Assembly: GCA_900545835.1 (NCBI GenBank)
Contig: URBB01000009.1
Location: 1 to 28,851, forward strand
Direction of reading: 5' to 3'
DNA: 28,851 bases
Source: an uncultured Collinsella sp.
GTDB taxonomy: Bacteria; Actinomycetota; Coriobacteriia; Coriobacteriales; Coriobacteriaceae
Positions 1-7,736 of the stretch are shown piece by piece (position 1 is the stretch's first letter; the number at the start of each line of letters is the position of its first letter). A program made the position numbers and the translations under genes. Under the pieces are notes generated by a model that saw only the letters and a program-made list of their open reading frames with translations, was not told where the DNA came from and did no database searches.

Positions 1-165
1 TGACGCGCCCCCGCAGTGCCCGCTTCCCCCAAGGACAATTATCAGTGCAGGTAGAAAGCTTGCCGATTTTCGAAAAAGTCGGCTATGGTCGACCCCTGTG
101 GCCTAAACGTAGTAGATGGGCCCTTTCTGTGGTGCGGCACCAAGCCGGTCATTTTGGGATGGGAC
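1..165 (+). repeat. Dispersed repeat, left copy
   Basis: This stretch matches the reverse complement of 28690-28851. The outer 55 bp are identical. The next ~110 bp stay collinear but diverged, with conserved blocks such as ATGGTCGACCC, GTAGTAGAT and TTTTGGGA. I see no ORF in it. The abrupt change from 100% to roughly 75% identity at base 56 fits an assembly graph broken at a shared 55-mer rather than a biological end. Confidence 0.8.
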
Positions 166-234
166 TATTTTGACTACTCATTGGCTGCTCTGGCAATCGG
201 GCTGCAAAAGTAGTCAAAAAAGCTCCGTCCCAAA
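153..234. repeat. Imperfect inverted repeat upstream of the SRP RNA
   Basis: Two 26-nt arms (153-178 and 209-234) match at 22 positions after reverse complementing. Each combines a TTTGGGAYGG block with a TTTTGACTACT block. The loop is 30 nt. It ends 10 bp before the -35 of the SRP RNA promoter. It could be a small palindromic element or a terminator for a gene further left. Function unknown. Confidence 0.6.
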
Positions 235-243
235 TTAGCTACC

Positions 244-272
244 TTGCTCTGGCGGGCGGGAGCAGGTAAGAT
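244..272 (+). promoter_or_regulatory. Sigma-70-type promoter of the SRP RNA gene
   Basis: TTGCTC (244-249) and TAAGAT (267-272) are separated by 17 bp. Transcription would start near 280, exactly where the closing stem of the SRP RNA begins. Confidence 0.6.
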
Positions 273-279
273 ATACCGA

Positions 280-397
280 GCGCCTAGCGCGTTCGATGGG
301 TTCGGATGACGACATGTTCCGAATCTGGTCAGGTCCGGAAGGAAGCAGCCATAAGGAGCCTCTGTCGGGCATCCGAATCCATCGAGCGCACGGGCGC
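280..397 (+). ncRNA. ffs: Signal recognition particle RNA, small bacterial (4.5S) type
   Basis: This is the RNA of the signal recognition particle, which binds Ffh and targets nascent membrane and secreted proteins to FtsY. The near-invariant Ffh-binding core GGTCAGGTCCGGAAGGAAGC lies around 328-347. A long imperfect stem encloses it: TCGATGGGTTCGGATG on the 5' side (about 293-308) pairs with 370-385. GCGCC at 280-284 pairs with GGCGC at 393-397 and closes the molecule. A T-run at 398-402 follows, so this stem probably also serves as the terminator. About 118 nt with no Alu domain is normal for the small bacterial form. The 5' end is inferred from the promoter; the 3' end from the stem and U-tract. 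Confidence 0.93.
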
Positions 398-415
398 TTT
401 TTGGTGCCGCGACAT

Positions 416-510
416 GGCCCGGCCGGCGGCGAGGTATTTGGTGTCTCGCTGGTCCTCGGCTTCGCCTGCGGGATCGCTCGACTACCAAACACCTCGCCGC
501 CGGCCGGGCC
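416..510. repeat. Long-arm hairpin element, copy 1
   Basis: The arms are 27 nt each (416-442 and 484-510), paired except at one position, and very GC-rich at the base. The 41-nt loop contains TCGCT, GCTTCGC and GGGATCGC in that order. The same order of blocks occurs in the loop of the hairpin at 26136-26207, whose arms are unrelated in sequence. It lies just downstream of the SRP RNA and codes for nothing recognisable. Confidence 0.75.
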
Positions 511-650
511 CCGTCGTCCAAAAATCACCCGTAAAGGCGCGTTTATCTAATTTAAATCTATCCCTTGCGGAATGCGGCTTGCTGGTGTTGTCTGGGCATT
601 GATGGCTGCGTGGTTCAAGAGACGGCGGCATTACCATTTTTTTTCAAGTA

Positions 651-692
651 AAGAGGTCCGTTTCCCTGGGTTGGGGAAACGGACCTCTTTTT
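651..692. terminator. Intrinsic terminator, possibly bidirectional
   Basis: A perfect 16-bp stem (651-666 with 674-689) has a 7-nt loop. A T-run (687-692) follows on the plus strand; on the minus strand there is a shorter T-run. It sits 46 bp beyond the stop of the minus-strand surface protein gene and presumably ends its transcript. Confidence 0.75.
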
Positions 693-735
693 GTCTCTTG
701 GCTTGTGGATTGGCGAAGACAATAACCGCTGGCAG

Positions 736-1749
736 CTATTTTGAGTTCCTGATGCGGCGTGTGGCTGTGGCGGTTATTCCGAGGCCTGCGGCGGCGATTG
801 CTGCGAGTGCGATTGCGCTCGGCGCTGTGTCGCCCGTGTTCGCGAGCTTGCCGGCGGTCGTATTTGCTTGCTTGCCGCTGCTCGAGTTCGCCTGCTTGGT
901 GGAGCTTGGCGGGGTATTTTTGCCGGTCGCGGACGAGCCGGTGGGCTGTGCCGTTTCGGCCGGCTGCGCTGGGCTGGAGGGTTTTGTCGTCTCGGCGGGT
1001 CTCGTTATCTCGGGCGAGGTGGCCTTGTCTGCCGCGGCCTTAGCCTCTTCGTATGCCTTGCAGGCGTCGTCATAGGCCGCTTGCGCCTTTTCCAAATCGC
1101 CGAGGAGCGCATCTCGCTTGGCTATGTCCTCATCGATGTGGGCTTTAGCTTCCTGCGCCTCACTTTCGGAATCCTGAACCTGTCTTTCCTGGCTTTCGAG
1201 CCGGCGTCGGTAGGAGTGAAGATCATCTTCACAAGATTTCTCTCGCCTTTCTGCCGACATGATCTCACGTCGCAACTGCTTAATATGCTCTTTAGTAGCT
1301 GTGCTGGGCTCCTCGTCGCCGAGTGCTTCAAGTGCCTTATCTAATTCTGCCTGAAGGCCGCTTGTCCGGCTGTGGGCCTCATCGTATTTGGCTTGGGCTG
1401 CATCGACGTTCGCTTGCATGGCGGGAAGGCGTTCCCTCCGTTTGGCGGCTTCCGCCGCCACCATGTCGTAGATCTCTTGAAAAGCGGCAATGTCATCATC
1501 GATTGCCGCAAGTTTCTCGGGACTTGCGGCGTCTTTCGCGGCCTCGAGGTTTTTGAGCGCTTCCTGCATGGCTGCATACGCTTTTTCTTTTGCGGCGGCC
1601 GCATCTTCCGCCTGCAAGGCAACTGCACCGGTGGGGGAACTGGTTTCTGCCGCGATCGCCGTTGCGGGGGCGATTCCCGCGACAAGTGCCGCGGAAAGGG
1701 CGATGCCCACAGTTGCTCGTCTTGCTCTTCTTGCGAGAATGTCGTTCAT
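736..1749 (-). CDS. Sortase-anchored coiled-coil surface protein
   Basis: This 337-residue protein is predicted to be secreted and fixed to the cell wall. Residues 1-34 form a signal peptide with an RRARR n-region, a hydrophobic core and an A-I-A-A cleavage area. Residues ~45-240 are rich in Ala, Glu, Lys and Gln with heptad-like spacing and contain no Cys-rich or catalytic motif, so a long coiled coil is likely. Residues ~243-300 are a Pro/Ser/Thr/Gln wall-spanning linker. The C-terminus has LANTG at 302-306, a hydrophobic segment and the tail RRIRNSK, which is the usual sorting-signal layout. The start is supported by GAGGTG 5 nt upstream. The gene stands alone and ends at the hairpin at 651-692. 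LAxTG rather than LPxTG is also used by the large surface protein at 13019. Binding partner unknown. Confidence 0.88.
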   Translation of the reverse strand: MNDILARRARRATVGIALSAALVAGIAPATAIAAETSSPTGAVALQAEDAAAAKEKAYAAMQEALKNLEAAKDAASPEKLAAIDDDIAAFQEIYDMVAAEAAKRRERLPAMQANVDAAQAKYDEAHSRTSGLQAELDKALEALGDEEPSTATKEHIKQLRREIMSAERREKSCEDDLHSYRRRLESQERQVQDSESEAQEAKAHIDEDIAKRDALLGDLEKAQAAYDDACKAYEEAKAAADKATSPEITRPAETTKPSSPAQPAETAQPTGSSATGKNTPPSSTKQANSSSGKQANTTAGKLANTGDTAPSAIALAAIAAAGLGITATATRRIRNSK

Positions 1750-1885
1750 CTCGGCACCTCATTTCAAGGGTCGGCGACTAACTTGGTAGCACTAATGTAA
1801 ATATACCATGCTAGTTGACCCGACACTGGCTGGGTGTGCGCGTATACCCCTCTGAAAACTGAATCCCGTTAGAAATGACGAGTTG

Positions 1886-1915
1886 TTTACGCTTCTTTTG
1901 GGGTGGCGGTACTAT
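1886..1915 (+). promoter_or_regulatory. Candidate promoter of the ABC exporter operon
   Basis: TTTACG (1886-1891) and TACTAT (1910-1915) have an 18-bp spacer. Transcription from here would begin after the in-frame GTG at 1903, which supports the ATG at 1960 as the real start. The match to consensus is moderate. Confidence 0.35.
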
Positions 1916-1959
1916 CATGGTTCGAATTGAATGTGGATGATGATAGGGAGCGCCTATAC

Positions 1960-3822
1960 ATGATTGAGCTGCTCAGGCGTTTTGGTGGTAAGTTTCGCCG
2001 GTATATGGTGATTGGCCCTGCGTGTAAGCTGATCGAAGTGATCTTTGACCTGCTGACGCCGCTGGTGATTGCCCAGATGATCGATAAGGGTATTGGCGCA
2101 CACGATGTCAACGCCGTCGTCCACTACGGTATGCTGCTTGGCGCCATGGCTGTGATCGGCATCTCGTTTACGCTCGTCTGCCAAAAGATGGCGGCGCTCA
2201 CCTCGCAGGGCATGGGTACTGACATTCGCGGCGCACTCTACCAGCACATCAACAAGCTGAGCTATGCTGAACTCGATCGCTTTGGCACGCCGTCGCTCAT
2301 CACGCGCATTACCAACGACGTCAACCAGGTGCAGCTCGCCGTGGCGCTGGGCGTGCGCATGCTCATCCGCTGGCCTTTCCTGGCGGTGGGCTCCATGGTC
2401 GCGGCCCTTGCCATCGACCTTAAGCTCGGCATGATCTTCTTGATTTGCACGCCCGCCATCGGCCTGGTGTTTTGGTTTGTTATGGCGCGCTGCATCCCGT
2501 ACTACAAGCAGCTGCAGGCAAAGCTCGACCGCATCGCGCTTATTTGTCGCGAGGGACTTTCGGGCGCCCGCGTGGTCCGGGCGTTTGTGCGCGAGGGTCA
2601 CGAGCGTGAGCGTTTTGCCCAGGCGGCCGATGACCAGGCGCGTGTCGCAATCGCGGTGGGCAAGCTCTCGTCGATTCTCAACCCCGTCACGTTTTTGGTG
2701 ATGAACCTGGGCGTGTGCGCCATCCTGTGGGTGGGCGGCATCCAGGTCAACGTGGGCGAGCTCACGCAGGGCCAGGTCATGGCGTTTGTGAACTACATGA
2801 CGCAGACCCTGACCTCCATCGTGTACGTCGCCAACCTGGTCGTGGTCTTTACCAAGGCGAGCGCCAGTGCGTCACGTATCAACGAGGTGCTCAATTGCGT
2901 GCCGAGCATCACCGACGAGGGCAACCAGCCGGTCGCGCTGCCCAAGCCGGGCAATGTCGCTCCCGTTCCTGCGCTGAGCTTGAGCCATGCGAGCTTCTCC
3001 TTTGGCGCGGGCGCCGCCAACGCCGTCAATGACGTGACCCTGGAGCTGCCGGTGGGCAAAACCCTCGGCATTATCGGCGGCACGGGCAGCGGTAAGTCGA
3101 CGCTCGTCTCGCTCATCCCGCGCCTATACGACGCAGGCGTCGGCAGCGTGAGCGTAATGGGTGCCGACGTGCGCGCCTGGCCGCTCGATCAGCTGCGCCA
3201 TGTGGTCGCGACCGTTCCGCAACGCGCGTCGCTCGTGAGCGGTACGATCCGCAGCAACCTAACCTGGCGCGACGAGTCGGCAACCGATGAGGAACTGTGG
3301 GCGGCGCTCGATATAGCGCAGGCCAGCGAGTTCGTGCGCAACAAGCCGCAGGGGCTCGACGCCCCGGTCGAGGCGGGCGGCAAGAACTTCAGCGGTGGTC
3401 AGCGCCAGCGCCTGACCATCGCGCGTGCCTTGGTGGGTTCGCCGCAGATTCTGATCATGGACGATTCCGCCTCGGCGCTCGACTTTAAGACCGACGCGGC
3501 GCTTCGCCACGCCATCCGCGAGCGCAGCGTGCGCGGCGCCGCCGAGGGCGGGTTGCCGCTGACGACCGTCATCGTGAGCCAGCGCGTCTCGACCGTTCGC
3601 GATGCCGACATGATCTGCGTGCTCGACCACGGCTCGGTCGCGGGCCTGGGTACGCACGACGAGCTGTACGCAAGCTGCCAACTCTATCGCGAGATTTGCC
3701 AGTCGCAGCTTCGCCGCGAGGAGCTCGAGGGCCAGCAGGGGAGTGCGGCGCCCGCGCCCGTCCCAAGTCCCGCGTTCGCCCCGGCTGTCCCGGCATCCAC
3801 TTGCGCAAAGGAGGTCTGCTAA
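1960..3822 (+). CDS. ABC exporter half-transporter with degenerate ATP site (subunit 1)
   Basis: This 620-residue inner-membrane subunit fuses six transmembrane helices (residues ~15-310) to an ATPase domain (~345-585). Walker A is GGTGSGKS at 373-380. The signature is FSGGQ at 477-481 (canonical apart from its first residue). The residue after the Walker B Asp is Asp502 rather than catalytic Glu, and the switch His is Gln541. This combination marks the degenerate-site partner of heterodimeric multidrug or lipid exporters (the TM287/288, LmrCD and BmrCD type). The C-terminus is a Pro/Ala-rich tail. I chose ATG 1960 because AGGGAG lies 9 nt upstream; a GTG at 1903 in the same frame has no such site. 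The stop TAA directly abuts the ATG of the second subunit, so the two genes are co-translated. The substrate cannot be told from sequence. Confidence 0.92.
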   Translation: MIELLRRFGGKFRRYMVIGPACKLIEVIFDLLTPLVIAQMIDKGIGAHDVNAVVHYGMLLGAMAVIGISFTLVCQKMAALTSQGMGTDIRGALYQHINKLSYAELDRFGTPSLITRITNDVNQVQLAVALGVRMLIRWPFLAVGSMVAALAIDLKLGMIFLICTPAIGLVFWFVMARCIPYYKQLQAKLDRIALICREGLSGARVVRAFVREGHERERFAQAADDQARVAIAVGKLSSILNPVTFLVMNLGVCAILWVGGIQVNVGELTQGQVMAFVNYMTQTLTSIVYVANLVVVFTKASASASRINEVLNCVPSITDEGNQPVALPKPGNVAPVPALSLSHASFSFGAGAANAVNDVTLELPVGKTLGIIGGTGSGKSTLVSLIPRLYDAGVGSVSVMGADVRAWPLDQLRHVVATVPQRASLVSGTIRSNLTWRDESATDEELWAALDIAQASEFVRNKPQGLDAPVEAGGKNFSGGQRQRLTIARALVGSPQILIMDDSASALDFKTDAALRHAIRERSVRGAAEGGLPLTTVIVSQRVSTVRDADMICVLDHGSVAGLGTHDELYASCQLYREICQSQLRREELEGQQGSAAPAPVPSPAFAPAVPASTCAKEVC

Positions 3823-5682
3823 ATGAATCCGTATACTTCTTCCGGTTCGGTCGCCACGATGACGGCCAACGTGTCCGGCAACGATAACCTCAACGACTTG
3901 GGTGACGGCCCGCGTCAGCCCGGCGACCCCGAGCGCTACCCCGTGGGCGCGGTAACTCGCCGCCTGCTGGGCTACGTCCGTCCGCATCGCATTTCATTTA
4001 CGGCATCGTTTGTGAGCGCCGCCATCTCGGTGATCCTGCAACTCTATACGCCCATCCTCATCGGCGAAGGCATCGACCTCATCGTTGCCGCCGGGCAGGT
4101 GGACTTCGATGCGCTGCTGCCGCTCGTTACCAAGCTCGCGATTGTCGTGGTGGGCGCGGCGGCCTTCCAGTGGCTGCAGGGCTACTGCGTCAACCGTCTG
4201 TCCTACGAGACGGTGCGCGACATGCGCGTGGAGGCGAGCGACAAGCTCAGCCGCATGCCGCTCAGCTTTATCGACGGCCATGCCCACGGTGACCTCATGA
4301 GCCGCGTGGTCAATGACGTCGATCAGGTGGGTGACGGCCTGCTGCAGGGCTTTACGCAACTCTTTACCGGCGTCATCACCATCGTGGGCACGCTCGCGTT
4401 TATGCTCTCCATCAACCTGGCCATGACGCTCGTGGTGGTGCTCGTCACGCCGCTTTCCATCTTTGCGGCCGGTGCCATCGCCAAGCTTTCCAATAAGAGC
4501 TTCACTGCTCAACAGCGCATCCAGGGCCAGCTCGGCGGTCATATCGAGGAATACGTGGGCGAGCAGAAGCTCGTGGACGCGTTTGCCTATGGTCCCAACG
4601 CCCAGCAGCGCTTCGATGCTCTCAACGCTGAGCTCTACACGGCAGGTGAGCGCGCGCAGTTTATGGGTTCGCTTTCTAACCCCGGTACGCGCTTCATCAA
4701 TAACATCATCTACGCCGTGGTCGCCGTGATTGGCTGCGCGGGCGTGATCACGGGCGTACCTGCGGCGCTCACGGTGGGCGGCGTGCAAATCTTTCTGTCC
4801 TATGCTAACCAGTACACCAAGCCATTCAACGAGGTCACCAACGTCATTACGCAAATCCAGACGGCGTATGCCTCGGCGCGCCGCATGTTCGCGTTGCTCG
4901 ATGCCCGCGAGCAGGAGCCCGACGCTGTGGATGCCATTGAGCTCGCCGCCCCGAAGGGCGAGGTTTCGTTTGAGCATGTGGACTTTAGCTATGTGCCCGA
5001 CCGCAAGCTGCTGCAGGATATCTGCATCGAGGCCAAGCCCGGCATGCGTTTTGCCCTGGTCGGCCCCACGGGCTGCGGAAAGACAACGCTCATCAATTTG
5101 CTGCTGCGGTTTTACGATATCGATGCCGGACGCATCATGGTCGATGGCCGGTCTTCGCGTGACTACACGCGCGCAAGCCTGCGCCGCGCCTTTGGCATGG
5201 TGCTGCAGGACACCTGGCTGTTCGAGGGCACGGTGGCGGACAACATTGCTTACGGTTGCCCGGGAGCCACGCGCGAGCAGGTTATCGAAGCTGCCAAGCG
5301 TGCTCATGCGCATAAGTTTATCGTGCAGCTGCCAGGCGGCTACGATACGGTGATCGGCGAGGACGGCGGCACGTTTAGCCAGGGTCAAAAACAGCTGCTG
5401 TGCATCGCGCGCGTCATGCTCACCGATCCGGCGATTCTGCTGCTGGACGAGGCGACCTCGAGCATCGATACCCGCACCGAGCTGCAGGTGCAGGCGGCGT
5501 TCGACGAGCTTATGGCCGGCCGCACAAGCTTTGTGGTGGCGCACCGCCTGTCGACGATCCGCAACGCCGACTGCATTCTGGTGATGCGCGACGGCCAGAT
5601 TATCGAGCGTGGCACGCACGATGAACTGCTCGCGGCAGGCGGCTTTTACGCCGAGCTCTACCGCAGCCAATTCGCCCAGTAA
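3823..5682 (+). CDS. ABC exporter half-transporter with canonical ATP site (subunit 2)
   Basis: This 619-residue protein is the partner of the preceding subunit. A polar N-terminal extension of ~45 residues is followed by six membrane helices (~55-330) and an ATPase domain (~360-615). Walker A is GPTGCGKT at 414-421. Walker B carries the catalytic Glu543 and the switch is His574. The signature is FSQGQ (518-522), not LSGGQ. Because each ATP site uses Walker motifs from one chain and the signature from the other, the pair has one canonical site (Walker of this chain with FSGGQ of subunit 1) and one degenerate site (Walker of subunit 1 with FSQGQ here). AAAGGAGG 8 nt before the ATG gives a strong start. 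A multidrug, lipid or peptide exporter is expected. Confidence 0.92.
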   Translation: MNPYTSSGSVATMTANVSGNDNLNDLGDGPRQPGDPERYPVGAVTRRLLGYVRPHRISFTASFVSAAISVILQLYTPILIGEGIDLIVAAGQVDFDALLPLVTKLAIVVVGAAAFQWLQGYCVNRLSYETVRDMRVEASDKLSRMPLSFIDGHAHGDLMSRVVNDVDQVGDGLLQGFTQLFTGVITIVGTLAFMLSINLAMTLVVVLVTPLSIFAAGAIAKLSNKSFTAQQRIQGQLGGHIEEYVGEQKLVDAFAYGPNAQQRFDALNAELYTAGERAQFMGSLSNPGTRFINNIIYAVVAVIGCAGVITGVPAALTVGGVQIFLSYANQYTKPFNEVTNVITQIQTAYASARRMFALLDAREQEPDAVDAIELAAPKGEVSFEHVDFSYVPDRKLLQDICIEAKPGMRFALVGPTGCGKTTLINLLLRFYDIDAGRIMVDGRSSRDYTRASLRRAFGMVLQDTWLFEGTVADNIAYGCPGATREQVIEAAKRAHAHKFIVQLPGGYDTVIGEDGGTFSQGQKQLLCIARVMLTDPAILLLDEATSSIDTRTELQVQAAFDELMAGRTSFVVAHRLSTIRNADCILVMRDGQIIERGTHDELLAAGGFYAELYRSQFAQ

Positions 5683-5691
5683 ACACGGTCA

Positions 5692-5722
5692 TGGGACAAA
5701 TTAATCAGAAGTGTTTGTCCCA
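5692..5722. repeat. Hairpin after the ABC operon
   Basis: TGGGACAAA (5692-5700) pairs with TTTGTCCCA (5714-5722) across 13 nt. It begins 10 bp after the stop. No T-run follows, so it is at best a weak terminator. The GGGACAAA word recalls the hairpins at 16787 and 19278. Confidence 0.45.
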
Positions 5723-5745
5723 AGATTATGCATTCTATCTGCGGC

Positions 5746-5782
5746 GTGGTGACGATTGACGAAATAATGTGGTGACGATTGA
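5746..5782 (+). repeat. Two 14-bp direct repeats in an AT-richer intergenic region
   Basis: GTGGTGACGATTGA occurs at 5746-5759 and again at 5769-5782, a spacing of 23 bp. It lies in the 493-bp gap before the AAA ATPase gene, where GC is visibly lower than in the flanking genes. A regulator-binding site is possible; nothing in the sequence names the factor. Confidence 0.5.
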
Positions 5783-5910
5783 TCTCGATTGGGGGCGCTG
5801 GGAAACTTAACTGTTTCAAAGCGTATACCTTTTGAGACGTCGGGGCCTTGAATATGAACAATAAGATGCGTATCAGTTCTCGATTTGTCGCGAATCTCCG
5901 CGAAAGCTTG

Positions 5911-5951
5911 CGAACCATCGCGAAATCCTGTGGCCCATTCGCGATGGTTCG
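5911..5951. repeat. Perfect 14-bp inverted repeat
   Basis: CGAACCATCGCGAA (5911-5924) is exactly inverted at 5938-5951, with a 13-nt loop. TCGCGAA also appears just upstream at 5888-5894. The rest of 5952-6105 shows no gene. A stretch around 6043-6105 resembles a tRNA T-arm but does not fold as a tRNA. Confidence 0.6.
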
Positions 5952-6105
5952 ATGATGGGACCGGCTATACCGGTTTTTCGATATGGCTATGGCAGTTTTT
6001 ATATATCGAGTGAGCACGAAGAGCCAGAAACTCGACTCGCGGAGGGGGCGGCGGCAACCCGCTGGTGAAGGGAGTTAAGTTGGCGGGTTCGATCTCCCGG
6101 TTCTA

Positions 6106-6152
6106 AAAATACTCAGTATACTGAGTGATTTTACTCAGTATACTGAGTATTT
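6106..6152. promoter_or_regulatory. Double palindrome, left copy (putative operator or boundary)
   Basis: The perfect 16-bp palindrome ACTCAGTATACTGAGT occurs at 6111-6126 and 6133-6148. The 22-bp centre-to-centre spacing is about two DNA turns. Each copy contains TATACT, a good -10 hexamer. The right one ends 27 bp before the ATG of the AAA ATPase. A nearly identical 47-bp copy lies just after that gene (7385-7431). Autoregulatory operator and element boundary are both possible readings. Confidence 0.7.
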
Positions 6153-6175
6153 AAGAAACAAGGAGGTAGATTGAC

Positions 6176-7369
6176 ATGTTTGAGCGCCATCAAGTTGCCG
6201 TGATAGCCCAGAGGATGCGGGAAACGAATAATCCGTTGATGCAATTTATAATCGGGCCCCGCCAAACGGGAAAGTCGACCATGTTCGTGCAGGCGTTGCA
6301 CCATGCAGACATGCCCTGTCACGTGGCCAATGCGGACGATGTTGTGAATCCCGATGCCAGCTGGCTGCAAATCGAGTGGCAACAGGCAAGAAACCTCACG
6401 TCTGGAGGTAAGGTCCCGGCCGTTTTCGTTGTTGATGAGATTCAAAAGGTGCAGAGTTGGTCCACGGTCGTCAAGGGATTGTACGACCGGGATCGCCGGG
6501 AGGGGACGCCGCTCAAGGTCATTTTGACCGGATCGTCGTCGCTGCTGCTGCATAAGGGCTTGGAAGAATCCCTTATGGGCCGTTACGAGCTCATTCGGTC
6601 GCCGCATTGGTCCTATCGCGAGTGCAGCGAGGCCTTTGGCTTTTCTTTTGAAGACTATCTCTATCACGGTGGATATCCGGGTGCGGCGCCGCTGGTTTCC
6701 GATGACGCCCGTTGGCGAAACTATATCCGAGATGCGATCGTCGAGCCGGCGATCTCGCGCGATGTTCTCTCGTTGGAGAATATCCGCAAACCGGCGCTGA
6801 TGCGCGCGCTCTTTTGGCTCGCGGCGAGCTATTCGGGGCAGGAGCTTTCGTATTCAAAAATGGTAGGCCAGCTGCAGGATGCCGGCAACACGGTCACGGT
6901 CGCCGGGTATTTGGACCTGCTGGGCAAGGCCGGTTTGGTTACGGCGATTCCCAAGTTCAGTGACAAGGAGCTCGCAAAGCGCCGAAGCACCCCGCGGCTC
7001 ATGGTTTATGACACGGCGTTTATGACGGCGCTCGGCGATAAGGGCCGAGCAGAATGGCTGGAGGATTCGGCGCGGCGGGGTCATTTGGTGGAATCGGCAG
7101 TGGGTGCACGACTGCTTGCGCGCGCGCCGGAAGAGGGGTTTGAGGTCATGTGGTGGCGTGAGGGCGTCAAAGAGGTCGACTTTGTGCTGCGAAGGGATGA
7201 TGCGCTGAGCGCCATCGAGGTCAAAAGCGGTGGAGAGTCCGGCCAGAGCGGCATGTCGACGCTCCTAAAAAAGTATCCGCGAGCCAAGCGGATCGTCGTG
7301 GGAGGGGCGGCGGCCGGGGCGTGCACCGTGGAGGATTTTCTGCTCGATAAGGTGACGCTGTTTAACTAG
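6176..7369 (+). CDS. AAA-type ATPase with DUF4143 domain
   Basis: This 397-residue protein belongs to the ATP-binding family with an AAA_14 domain followed by DUF4143. Walker A is GPRQTGKST at 27-35, Walker B ends in DE at 87-88, and a sensor-like LTGSSS follows near 119-124. The C-terminal part has Asp335 and E348-V-K350, the D...ExK pattern of the PD-(D/E)XK nuclease fold, so a nuclease-like or DNA-binding function is conceivable. The family is abundant in gut bacteria and archaea and has no agreed role. AAGGAGG lies 9 nt before the ATG. The gene is monocistronic, has lower GC than its neighbours, and is bracketed by two copies of a double palindrome 23 bp before the start and 15 bp after the stop. 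That suggests acquisition as a unit. Confidence 0.9.
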   Translation: MFERHQVAVIAQRMRETNNPLMQFIIGPRQTGKSTMFVQALHHADMPCHVANADDVVNPDASWLQIEWQQARNLTSGGKVPAVFVVDEIQKVQSWSTVVKGLYDRDRREGTPLKVILTGSSSLLLHKGLEESLMGRYELIRSPHWSYRECSEAFGFSFEDYLYHGGYPGAAPLVSDDARWRNYIRDAIVEPAISRDVLSLENIRKPALMRALFWLAASYSGQELSYSKMVGQLQDAGNTVTVAGYLDLLGKAGLVTAIPKFSDKELAKRRSTPRLMVYDTAFMTALGDKGRAEWLEDSARRGHLVESAVGARLLARAPEEGFEVMWWREGVKEVDFVLRRDDALSAIEVKSGGESGQSGMSTLLKKYPRAKRIVVGGAAAGACTVEDFLLDKVTLFN

Positions 7370-7384
7370 CCTGAGCAAATTGAG

Positions 7385-7431
7385 AAAATACTCAGTATAG
7401 TGAGTGAAATCACTCAGTGTACTGAGTATTT
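7385..7431. repeat. Double palindrome, right copy
   Basis: It matches the left copy (6106-6152) at 42 of 47 positions. The 16-bp palindromes lie at 7390-7405 and 7412-7427 with the same 22-bp spacing, each with one change from the perfect form. It starts 16 bp after the ATPase stop. The transcript could fold here, so a terminator role is also possible. Confidence 0.7.
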
Positions 7432-7736
7432 TGACTTGGGCGTTGGATGGGTGCTCGGCCGCCGCGTGCGATGGTGAAAACCGGGCCAGGCCTTACCAGC
7501 GGATATGCATGCAGGAGGGGCTTCCAATTTTCATGTCCCGCTCATATCGTCTGTCAGAAACCTGACGAATGACCTGTCCCCCTGTCATGCCCTTGTCACA
7601 AAATCTATTAACGGGACCGTCAAATTTCCTCATGCATTTTCTGACGGTACCGCGGTTCCCGCATGATTTTTGGCGCTTGCGCTTCAGGCGGCTTTATCCA
7701 TTGATGTCAGCTGTGCCCTCAATCAGCAGAAGTTGG
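7432..7736. other. Intergenic region without a recognisable gene
   Basis: I find no convincing gene here; the ORF at 7569-7787 has no ribosome-binding site and runs through the promoter of the next gene. A short inverted repeat (ACCGTCA at 7616-7622 with TGACGGT at 7642-7648) is the only clear structure. No known riboswitch consensus was recognised. Confidence 0.4.

Noticed and set aside
572..1075. 167-codon plus-strand frame overlapping the coiled-coil protein
   Set aside because: It runs through the terminator hairpin and overlaps a gene with a clear signal peptide and anchor; no ribosome-binding site.
6043..6105. Possible tRNA 3' fragment (GGGTTCGATCTCCC)
   Set aside because: The T-arm would have an 8-nt loop and a short stem, and no acceptor or anticodon arms can be formed.
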